DNA of 64,000 nt from Rugalucina vietnamica (Eukaryota > Mollusca > Bivalvia > Lucinida > Lucinidae), in NCBI GenBank assembly GCA_964017185.1, contig OZ024871.1, positions 25,892,488 through 25,956,487 of the forward strand, in the 5' to 3' direction. Numbering within the stretch: the first letter of the stretch is position 1; each line of letters begins with the position of its first letter. The translations under genes were made by a program, and so were the position numbers. Under the pieces are notes generated by a model. It saw nothing but the letters and a program-made list of their open reading frames with translations. It had not been told where the DNA came from and made no database searches. Below are positions 27,301-39,300 of this stretch, piece after piece.

Positions 27301-30300
27301 TAAAGCCCTTTCAAATAAAGGCAAGATCTCAGGATCACTGTGTTGTTCTTTACAAAGCTGTGACCTTGACATCTGGTCATGACCTTGATCATTTGACGTT
27401 GAGGGTGAAAGGTCATTTTCTGACCCCGACCTTGGATTGCTAGGGTCAGTCTGAATATCAGACTGACTAGGGGAAAGAGATGTTGAAATCTCTTTATTAA
27501 AGGACTGACCTATCAAAGTGTCAGTTAAATCTATGTCCTGCATCCCATGATTCAATTTAGCTTTCTTTGCCATTGCCCTAGTGACAGCACAAGAAGGGTA
27601 AAGATCAGGAATTTCCTGCTCAATGGGATCAGGCAGTTGATCAACACCTGGTGTGCTGGTCAAAAGTGGGTTTACCACAACCTTATCTCCTGCCAAATCA
27701 TTGCCTAACAGCAAATGAATACCTTTAAAAGGTAAGGAAGGTCTAATACCTACAGCCACGGGACCTTTAACTAAGTCTGAGGACAAATAGATATTATGGA
27801 GGGGTACATTAACAAATCCACACTCTACGCCCTGGATAAGGACACTTGTCCCAGAAGAAGACTTCTCGGAAAATGGCAAGGTATCTGCCAAGATAAGGGA
27901 TTGAGAAGCTCCGGTATCTCGTAAGATTTTGATAGGGGTAGACTGGGCAGAGTCACTGTTAAGTGACACAAAACCATCTGATAAGAATGGTTCATAAATC
28001 TCCATAATAGAATCCTCAGAGACTGACTCTTTACAAGTTCTGGTCAGTATAGGGTTTTCTTCCTGGATACAAGACTGTGGTTTAGCCTTTAAGGAGGTGA
28101 GACCTGTCGGTTTAGCACTATCTAGATTTTCTCTTTCTTTCTTTCGTTTCAGTGCCAAACATTCAGAAATAATGTGGCCAGTTTTCTTACAATAATTACA
28201 AATTGGCTGGGATAAGGGATTTTGTCCTTTGTCCTTACTGCTACATATGTTACCTTTTTTATAATATTTCCTGCAAAATTAATATATTGACTATTCTTGT
28301 TTATTTTAATGTTATTCTCTAAAGATTTTGATTTTTTTTATTTAATGCATTAAAAGACATGAAAAAATATCTTTATTAAGTTAGTTTGTGTGCTTTATTT
28401 GCTCCATCCATCAGCGATGGGTCTTTAAACACATAAATCCAGGTTTAAACTTGACCCCTAAAATATTATACACTCACATATTTGGGGTCAAACACATTGA
28501 TAAAACAGCTGATGGGGTTTTATAGATTGAACATATGTAATAGAATTTTAATTTAAATGTTTTAGAGTCAAGATGTACCCAGCTGTTACATACGTTACTT
28601 TTCTAAGGAGCCTTTAACACGATTAACATTATTTCCATGTTCTGAAGATGTTGACAACTGTTACATTCATCACTTTTCTTAAATGATATATCCTACAGAA
28701 TCAATATATTGACAACTGTTGTAAATGGCGTTTATATGCTCTTAGGTTTTTGAATTGGTATTATATTGATTGCATTAAAAGACATGGGAGACATTTTGAT
28801 AAAGACATTTTGGATGCGATATTTGCTTTGAACGTCAGCAATGGGTCTTTAAACATATAAATCCGTGGTAAACTAGATCACTTACATATTGTAAACTCAA
28901 ATAGTTCGGGTCGGAACACATAAATATATTTATAAGAATCTTAAACTTAATATACAAGTACATAATTTCAATGTTCTCTACGTGTACTCAACTGTTACAT
29001 ACGTTACTTTTCTATAATATTCTATACAAAAGCTCCATAGGGTCACTGAGGAGGCTTAAGTAGCCAAGCATCCCCTTTCTCAATAATATGTTAACTGCTC
29101 TTAAAGGATCTAAATTTTATTTTTAGTTGAAGAGGACTGTGTATAAAACTTTACACTGGGAAAGTCCTAAAAATGGGAACAATTCATTTATACATATATG
29201 ACTTACTGGATCAGATTTTACGGGAAAAGGGGTTTGTCTCCCATAAGTGTCTTTTTGTTACCTATCTGATTCAATCATATATATTTTGATATGTTTAACC
29301 CACCATGTCACTTTCTTTTTTGAGTGGTATTGTCTGAAATGTATATCCAAACAGCAGATGATGATGAATAAAAAGATAAAATGTCTAAATATGACATCAT
29401 CCATAGTATGTACATTGAGAGCCATATTCTAAACATTGTTTTAATTATCTGACCCAATTTAGGCATGTGTCTTAAATTTAGACTTCCTTTGTGTAAATTT
29501 TTGAGCTTGCAGTGTATTTATCTGGCTATCGTATACAATTTATAAAGGGTCACTAATGAGGGTTCATTACCTGAAATTGCGCAGTATGGCCCATTACTTC
29601 ACCCCTTTGAGGGTGTTTACTGTTTCCAATATTTTATTCATTGCCAGAAATTGTATAATGTACCCACACTTCTCCTTTTAATTGTTTATGCCACTTCCAA
29701 AGAATATAAAGTAAAGGGGTCAAGGTACCGAAATCGTAATCCTAGCTCGTAAAAATCGATAATAACATTGACAAATACGAGATATGTAACCATACAGGCA
29801 TGGATCCCCCAATAACAGGAGGTGTGATCAGGTGTTTGCGAAGGGTGAGCATCACCTGCCCATTATAATGCACCCGCCATGTCCTTATGACTGCTTACAA
29901 AGCCGAGAAAATTAATATCTGGTAAGAAACGAATGTCCAGTAATTGAAAGCCTTATTAATTGTTGCCAATTGGCATAAGATCAGTCACAAGTTTAGACGC
30001 AGCCACACTGTAGGGATCAACAAGGTCATGGTGTCTCCCATAGAATGTTTTAAGAGTTGACACAAGCATTGTCCTGCGATATCCCCGTGACAACAATTTG
30101 GTGGTGAGTAACTCCCCACTATCAACAAAGTCTTCGTAGTTACAACAGGCTCTAGCATAGCGAACTAGCTGAGAGACATTTAACGTTTAACTTAAAAGTT
30201 AATAATCTGATAATGTTATAAATCTTTTGCAAAAGTAATACATATGTACAAGTTCAATTATAAAAAAATAAATCATAAAATTACTATAAACAGTTTAAAA

Positions 30301-33300
30301 ATGAACAAAAATGGTCAAACTCTTGATTTTATGGGGATATACCAATAAGAGTAACATATGTAACAGTTAAGAACATCTACACTGTGTTAATAAAGAAAAA
30401 TATTCTAACATGTAACATTATATATATATACATGTAAATATATATAAAACAACAATATGTACATGTAATTTAAATAGTTAAGACCAAAGATTATATGTGT
30501 TTAATACAACTAGTAGCCTCAAGTAAAGGGGAATGTTTGTTTTTAAACAAAAGTCAATGAAAACAAAACCAGTTTGATCACCCAAATGTTTGTTAACATG
30601 CCAGTCAAATAATGTTTGAGTATTTTGTTGACAGAGACATTTAACCAGATACCTTTAGCTTAACTAGCTTAACACATATAAGCCTGGCGTCCCTTTTATG
30701 GGACATAGGCAAACAGAATAGCCTAAGATGTGACGTTGCAGAACGCGGCATCCCATCTGGGACTATTCTGTTTGCTTAAAGAATTTTCATCGAAAGTTGA
30801 ATAGAATTTAAAAATTACACCTGATGCCCCTAAGAACTGAATACTCACCAGAATGATAAAGACGGGAAAATGCATTCGTCAAATATGGGTTATGGAAATG
30901 TAACTCCGTGCCAGCATGGTTCAAAACAAGGAGCACTCGTTTAGGAGTGTGTTGCTATAATACTACACCAACATGGTCTTCAAAACTACACAAATTTACT
31001 TTAATTAAAATTGTCACAATCTTTTATAAAGAAAATACAAGATAGGCTTTCATTAACAGAAATTGGGACCTGGGTCCATTAAACAAACAAGATTAGGCAA
31101 ATAATGATTTTATATGGGATTATGGGATATCCTATGACAAGTAACATATGTAACAGTTGTCAACATCTTGAGAACATAGAGAACATTCAAATATAATTGG
31201 AGATAAATGTGCTACGACATTTGTATTATAATTCATAAAAAATTCAGCAGCTGTTGAAATTTTGTGTGTTAAGAACCCAAATGTATCAGTATTCAGTGAT
31301 CGAGTTGAACCTTTATTTATGCCTTCAAAAACATGCTGCTGACCAACAAAAGCAGAAAAAAACCACCAAAAAATGGTTAAAGCAAGAACGGATTTATGCG
31401 TTCAAAGACCCATTGTTGACTTAAGTGTTAAGATTATGTATCTAAAATTGCTTTATATAGATGTTCCTTATGTCTTTCACTGCACTAAATACAAAAACAC
31501 ACTTAAACCTTTAAATGATACCACTCAAACAAACAATAACAGCCAATCTATCATTTAATGGCAGATAGCGTTAAAAAGTAATGTATGTAACACATGAGAA
31601 CATACAAACTGTGTTAAATAAACTTAATATGCTTCAACATATGTTAATTTATAGAAAACCAACACTGAATGCAGTTAAATGTAACAAAATCTAAAATGAA
31701 AAAGTTTATAACACAAACCTGTACAATTCCTAATTTTGGCGGCCATCTTGGATGGCGGCCATTTTGAAGACTTTCGCCGGCCTAAATTTTTATACACGGA
31801 CCTGTTTCATAGACTACTATCATATATCTTTCAAAAAAAGCCATCAAACCTTAAGGCCAAGGTCGTGTAGGGTAAAACAAAATTTTGACATCTCCTGGAT
31901 TTTGGATCTCGGGCTATCTTTCTTCCCGTTCTAAAGTTTCCAATCTTATTCTTTCTTCCCTTTCGGCCTTTTCTGCCCTTATTCTTTCTTCATACTCAAA
32001 TTTTAGTTTTTCCATCTCAATTTGTCTTTTGATTTCTAGTTCCCTCAACTGCAAGTCAGTCTGAGTGACTAGAATCTGAGAAGTAGCCGAGGAATCAAAA
32101 ATTTCCTCGTCAACAAAAAACTGAATCAAAATGTTCTTAATTTCATGTTTTAACATGGAAGTCTTGATATTTGACAATCCATAATGATCAGCTATGTCTA
32201 AGAGGTCACTCTTTTTGGCCTTATCTAACAGCTCCTGAGAAGGCGCAGCAATAAAGTCACTTAGTTTGAATGACATGGTTGCTTTTTGCTGGCTTTAGCT
32301 ATTTAAACAGCAAACAGTGAAGATACTTTAGAATTTTAAATAAATTTGGTGCACAAGAAATTTCAATCCCGGACTCGAGCCCCCAATTCTGTTACGTGCC
32401 AGGCGTAACTAGAAGATTAAGGAAACCAACAAGTTGGTTAGCCAGCAACAAGCTTTGTTTAAAATTTAACAAATCTATTTAGAAGTGATTTAACCAGTAA
32501 TTACATGTGAAACAATCAAAAGCATATATACAATCAAACAAAAATGAAAGTACAATACCTTTCAAGATGTTAATTCCCTTAAAGAATGTCTGAATGTCCC
32601 TCAGAATTTTTTAACACAAGTCTGTATCAGTTTCTGATCCCAAGAATTAAAGTTTGTTTCAAAATAGCACTATGTCCCAATCCAGAATCGAATATCACAA
32701 AGTAATCCAAGAATAAGTTTAAATTCCAGTAAGATAGATTTTGACTTCTTAATAGTAACAGTACCCAAAGATTGTCCTTATGAAAATTTGTAGCCCTTAT
32801 ATAGCACTGAGGAACATTCAGGATTCTTCCAGCAAATTCTATGATATCATATACTAAAAATAACAAGTTGTTTACCAAAATTTAATGCTCTGGAATATTC
32901 TAGAGAGGCCATTATCCTTCCATAAAATTCCACAATATTCTTTTGACATAAAAAAAAAGATTTTTCTAGAAGATTCTACATCTTTGGTTCTTTCAGATTT
33001 TTCCGGACTTTTCCGTCAAAGAACAATTTGAAATTTCTAGAAAATTCTGAAGTAAACAACCTGTTTATGTCCAATATCTGGGACACTAAAAGTAAATAAT
33101 TGCTAAGGACAACAAGTAAACATATGTATAACATCATACTTTCCTGGGCATACTCCCTTGGGAAGTTTACCAGTACTGAATGCACATCTTTCAACAAGTA
33201 ACTGTCATACATAACACTGTATTAAATACTCTTCTTTGAAACATACAAAAAAGATTCACATTGAAATTGCATTATTTCTAGGTGATTACAGAGACTGTAC

Positions 33301-36300
33301 TATAGTGGTCTGGAGCACCGACACCTACGGCATTCTAACGACCTCCAAAGCTGCCAGTCCTATACACAGTCTGAAGTGGGACCCCTACACTGTGAACGAG
33401 TTCTCCTCGGTGGGTCAGAATGGCACGGTGCTGTTCTGGCTGCTGGACGAGACGGCGACTAATATATGTCTAAATGTACATGAGGCTGAAGTACCTGATG
33501 AGCTCCTTAAGATCAAACATGTAGTAAGTGGCATTTTATTGCATTGCTCAGTTGAAACAGAGTATTCTGTTCATCAATTTTAAAATGCCAATAAATTTAT
33601 CCTGTTCATAAATGTTAAAATGGTAACAAATTTATCCTGTTCATCAATGTTGAAATGGCAACAAATTTATCCTGTTCATGAATGTAGAAATGCCAACAAA
33701 TTGTCATGTTCATAAATGTTAAAATTACAACAAATTTATCCTGTTCATAAATGTTAAAATTACAACAAATTTATCCTGTTCATGTATGTAAAAATACCAA
33801 CACATCAGTTGTTCGCATTTTACCATTTAAGAGCAGGATAAATGACTACACAGTTTTGGATATAACACAGATCATTGCTGAACCCTAAATGGTCATTTTA
33901 GACTTATTTGGCTATATATTTATACAAATTCTTGTTACAACACAACTTGGATAGCTAACACAGAAAGTGGCTGGCACCCCAAAATGTAATAAAGAGGCTG
34001 TGGTGAATTTGAAAATTCACTTCATATTAGCAATTGTGACAAGCCCCATACTGAAAAGTTGTTTTATCCTGTTTCAGGGTAGTAAAGGGAGTGTGGTCGA
34101 GTTTACAGCTATGGAATATGCTGGTGACAGTACCTTATATATTGGCACAGACAATGGCAAAGTGTCAGCTTGGGATACCAGACATAATAGTTGCTTCATG
34201 CACTGGGAGGCTGACTCCACAGAAATAGGTTAGTATGTTCTTCATTTGTTTGATTTCACATGTAGTTTCAATGGATGGCTGCTGAGTTCATGTTAGTGGC
34301 CAAGCTACACTGTTCATAGGCAAGCCTCTCTAGAGGCAGCTTACAAATGCCAACATAATACGGAGTGGGGGGCCTCACCATCATTTCAAGTATAGAGGAT
34401 CTTACACGAGTGGTCATTTCATATGAAATTAATTAAACAAGCCTTCGGTGAATTTAACAGATTTCATATGAATTGACCATGAGTGTAAGATTTGTTTCAT
34501 CATATGACTTTTAAAACAGGGTGTTATCGCCCTCAAAGTGTGCATTTTCAGTGAAAATTTACATTGTTGTTACGGACGTCGTCAATGACGTTACGAATTC
34601 CCATAAAATGTTAATACATGTGTGGTCATAACACCTTTTATTACATGACGTTATCCACTGAAAAACAGCCAAGTCATATGATAAACACACTTATTATTAT
34701 TTCAGACACCATAATCAGTAGAGGCAACCAGATTCTGACTGGTAGTGTTGGTAAGAATGTCCGTATCTGGTCTGTCGTGGGGGTTGGAGAGATGAGGCTG
34801 CCTGGGGATAATGCCAACATACGGAGTGGGGGTCTCACTATGGAAGATGAGATGACTTTAGATGGAGGAATTGTGGCAGCTGCTTTTGATGAGGCTATGG
34901 ATATGGTATGATACATTAAGACATTTCAAGCTTAGAAGAAAAAATCTGCAGAGACTTGTCTGTGAAAACATACATGTATAATTTTAGTTAATCCTAAAGC
35001 ATATGCCCATAAAATGGTAAAGGTTTGTAAACGTACTTAACTCTGCAAAGAATCTTATTTTAAAAGTGAGCTGTGGTAAAGGGTCCAAATATCAGATTCA
35101 AATTTTGATGTTAGTACACCAAAATTTTCTAGCGTCTGCTATTTTTCATACATGATAGTGCTGAATTTTAATGGTGGATAAAGCTATATTTTAATGATAT
35201 TTTAACATCCTTTCAGGGCATTGTGGGAACTAGTGCTGGTACCCTGTGGTATATCAACTGGGGAGAGAGAACTAGTATCAAGCTGGTCTCAAGCCACATG
35301 AATAAAGTAAGAAACATTTAGAGTGCAATAATTGCGCAAGTTTGTTATTCAATGTCCAAGATGGCCACCGTGCCCATATATGGTAAAAACGCTTCAAAAA
35401 TCTTCTCCAGAACCGGTGGACGCATTTCAACGAAATTTGGCATGTAGCATCTGATATAAGAGTACTTAAATTTATATATAATTCATGACTCTGTGTTGAT
35501 CTAAACCTATGACCCTGTGTTGATCTTGACCTATTTTATGGCAAGGTCAACAAAGGTGGCCTACGCGTATGAATGGGGCTGTTAAAACATCATAAAAAAC
35601 TTGCAGGAAAAAAGTAAATGGACAGAATATTAATGATTCTAAAAATAAATTTGCCCCAGGGGTTCATCTCCCCCAACCCGGGGCTATATACTTGTATATG
35701 GCCCAAATATTTAACGTTTATTGGTATATATATCAGATCTCAGGTGAGCGTTTACAGGACCACTGGTATAGATAAAAATTTAAAGTTTTTTTTTTTTCAC
35801 GGTTTTGCTGCAGAAGAAGATTTTATAATCTTACTTAGAATTGAGACACCCTTCTTACCAGCTAATTAAATGTTCATTTCTTTTTGTTTAGGTAAATGGT
35901 TTATCCCTGTGTGATAGTAAGCTCCTAGCCTCCTGTGCTGATGATGGCAGTCTGCGACTATGGTCAGTGTCTGATAGGGAACAAGCTCTACAGTTTCAAG
36001 TCAAGGAACAAGTCAGTAGCTTTGTGTTATCTTGCTTACTAGTTAAGCATCAGAATTTTTATTTGATACTTATTTCATTATCAAAGAACGCACATTTTGC
36101 AATGTATTAGATGAAAAAAATTGTATACTGTAGCCTCTTTATCAGCTAAATCACCAGAATGTCTGGGTAACAGATTGCAAGCTTCAATGGAGAGTTGTAT
36201 TGAGGACTGTTTTGGTCTTGACCTATACCATGATGATTTCAGTGTTTTTAGCTCACCTGAGCCGAAGGCTCACAGGTGAGCTTATAGTATACCCATGCTC

Positions 36301-39300
36301 CACCGTCCGTCGTCGTCGTCGTTGTCCACACTTTTCAAACAACTTCTCCTCTGAAACCGCTGGGCCAATCAAAGTCAAACTTCATGTGGAGCATCCTTAG
36401 GAAGGGGGAAGAAAAAGTTATATAAATGATACAGGTCACATGACCAAGATGGCTGCCATGGCTATAAATAGCAAAAACCTTTAAAAATCTTCTTCTCCAG
36501 AACCGGAAGGCCTATGATCTTGAAACTTGGCATGAAGCACCAGGCAATGGAGCTCTACAAAAGTTATATAAATCATGATCCTGCGATGACCTTGACCTAT
36601 TTTATGGCAAGGTCAACTTAGGTCGCCAATGCGTTTGAATGGGGAAAAATGGTAAAAAGCTATTGAATGGGTAAAACTTACTGGGAATAAGCAAATAGAC
36701 AGAAAATTAATGTTTATGGAAAAATTTTGGCCCCTGGAGATTGTCTGCCCCTGCCCCGGGGCTATATACATGTATATTTCCATAATATTGAAACATCTTC
36801 TCCTCTGAAACCGCTTGGCCAATGGAAGCCAAACTTCATGTGGAGCATCCTTATGAAGAGGGAAAAAAAGGTCTAGGTCACATGACCAAGATGGCCGCCA
36901 TGGCTATAAATAGCAAAAACCTTTAAAAATCTTCTTCTCCAGAACCAGAAGGCCTATGATTTTGAAACTTAACATGAAGCATCAGGCAATGGAGCTCTAC
37001 AAAGTGTATATAAATCATGACCCTGGGATGACCTTGACCTTTTTTACAGCAAGGTCAACTTAGGCCGCCCATGCATTTGAATAGGAAAAGATAGGAAAAT
37101 GTCATTTAATGGCAAAAAACTTGCTCGGAATGAGCAAATGGACAGAAGATTTATGTTTATGAAAATATTTTCGGCCCAGAGGGTTGTCTGCCCCTGCCCC
37201 GGGGCTATATACATGTGTATGACCATAATATTCAAACATCTTCTTCTCTGAAACCACTTGGCCAATCAAAGCCAAACTTTATATGGAACATTCTTAGGAA
37301 GAGTGAATGAAAGTTTGTATAATTGGTCAAGGTCACATGACCAAGATGGCCGCCATGGCTTTAAATAGCAAAAACCTTTAAAAAATCTTCTTCTCCAGAA
37401 CCAGAAGGCCTATGGGTTTGAATCTTGGCATGAAGCATCAGACAATGGAGCTCTACAAAGTTTATATAAATCATGATCCTGGGATGACCTTGACCTTTTT
37501 TACAGCAAGGTCAACTTAGGTTGCCCATGTATTTGAATGGGGAAAATTGTTACAGTGTCATTTGAAGGGCAAAACTTGCAGTAAATTGCTAATGGACTGA
37601 ATCTTTATGATTAAAAAAAGAAATTGACTCCAGAGGTTGCTCTGACCCTGCCCTGGGGTTATATACATGTATATTACCATTCTAGTCAAACAAGTTTATT
37701 GGTATATATCTCAGGTCTCAGGTGAGCGTTTACAGGACCATTGGTCCTCTTGTTGGAGTTGATTTAAATCAGCATCATTGCCTCTTTGCTAAAATGTTAG
37801 CAGTATCCCTCAATTCAATATACTGAGATTTGAAGCATTCCATTACAGTCATGCACCTGTTTGAGTTTTGCGCCAAAGTTTACCAACGCTACCACAGACT
37901 CCAACAATGCCGACTCCCTGCCCTACATAGTGGCAGGCTACAGTGATGGCACAGTCAGAATGTTTGACGTGAACAAGGTGGAGATGGTTCTTAAGATGCA
38001 CCCACATGCTGTGTCTGTCACAGCTATCAGTTTTTCATCTGATGGTAAGTACTAGACCCCAATCATTACGAAAACACACCTATGTATTAATGAACAGGGA
38101 TTATTTTGGCTAAAAAATAAAACAATTTATTTCTAAAGTTACTCTTTTCTTCAAATTTTCAAGAAACGATACACTTTTCTTATTATAATAGTAAACTACA
38201 TTTTGGAACATTATTATTATTATAATAACTTTCGAAAATGGTGAAAACATTTTGAAACAGGATTTTCCACCATCTTGAAAGTTATTATAATAACTTTCCA
38301 AGATAATGGAAATTTGCACGTGGTGGGTCTTTCCAGTAGGTGAAACCTTAAATGTGGTCAGTATCCTTTACTTTCATTTTTAGGCAGTATGATAATATCA
38401 GGTGGCAGTGATGGGCTGATAGCTGTGAGTAGTCCAACCACCGGTATGACAGTTCGAGCTATGAGCAGTGGCTCGAGAAAACCGGTCTTTTGGGTTTCCG
38501 ACCAGGTCCGGCAAAAACTGAGCTGCACAAACACAGAAGATGGATAGAAGCTGGAAATTCCGGATTTAGAAAGTAGAGAAAGGATCTTTGTACTATCCCT
38601 GTAGCGAAAACAGAGGTACTGATCAGCTTCGCAGTTACTGCGAAGCTGTCTGTGCCTTTGTTTTCGCATAGCCAATAACCCAGTTTCTCATGACGCGGCT
38701 CATATTGTGTTTACATTCATTTTCAGGCAGTATGATAATATCAGGTGGTAGTGATGGGCTGATAGCTGTGAGTAGTCCAACTACTGGTATGACGGTGCGA
38801 GTTATCAGTGATCATAAGGGGGCACCAATCACCAACATAGATGTCACCAATAAACAGGTATCTACTTGATTCCAGTTATCTGTGATCTTTTGAGTGTTTG
38901 CATTACAAGACGAACTTTTTCTCTTTATATGTGTCCAGCAAAGACTTCAGTAGTCAAAATAAAGAAACTCCTTCTATCAATAACATTTTGGTACTAGGAA
39001 GTACATTGTATGAGGTTTGGGTACTGAAAAAGTAAACTGATTAGTTGTATCAGTCTGCTCCTTATGAGAAGCAGAATTGCTTAACCTGAAGTCTGTCTCC
39101 TGCTAGTCACGAAGAGTAAGTAAATGAAAAAAAAAATGTTCGTCGAAATGCTCAAATTGACAAATATGAGAATTAACAAAATAATTTATTTCTAATTTTC
39201 AGGAGCAGGATATTGGTATCTCCGCCCCTCTACTCTGGTTGGCTACTTCCGCAGATAGGCGTGTCTCAGTCTGGTCAGCTGATTGGTCCAAAGATTTCTG

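Larger units (their letters stand above)
28279..31913. other. 3.6-kb non-coding block between gag and pol
   Basis: No frame for capsid or nucleocapsid is open here on the element strand. It holds the ~340-bp tandem units at the left, inverted relatives of the same units at the right (near 30365, 31150, 31400 and 31590), a fragment of a reverse-transcriptase-type protein (29956-30180) and a dispersed 110-bp repeat (30683-30790). A perfect 21-bp inverted pair containing GTTGACAACTGTTAC links 28645-28665 with 31149-31169. It looks like a foreign composite sequence that replaced or interrupted gag. A large intron is a less likely alternative. Confidence 0.7.
23600..33216 (-). mobile_element. gmr1-like Ty3/gypsy LTR retrotransposon, full length, LTRs identical
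   Basis: A 9.6-kb element inserted antisense in intron 22 of WDR90. It has two 827-bp LTRs that I found identical on line-by-line comparison, a primer-binding site, a polypurine tract, a short gag-like frame and a long pol frame. Pol order is protease, integrase, reverse transcriptase, RNase H. This is the copia-like order seen in the gmr1 group of Ty3/gypsy elements, not the usual gypsy order. Identical LTRs mean a very recent insertion. Between gag and pol lies 3.6 kb with no capsid frame, so the copy cannot encode a complete Gag. The flanks are GTGT and CTGT, which is not a clean target duplication. Confidence 0.92.

Noticed and set aside
36445..37360. GCCGCCATGGC as strong translation starts
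   Set aside because: The motif is repeated in every internal unit of a non-coding element and opens no long frame.
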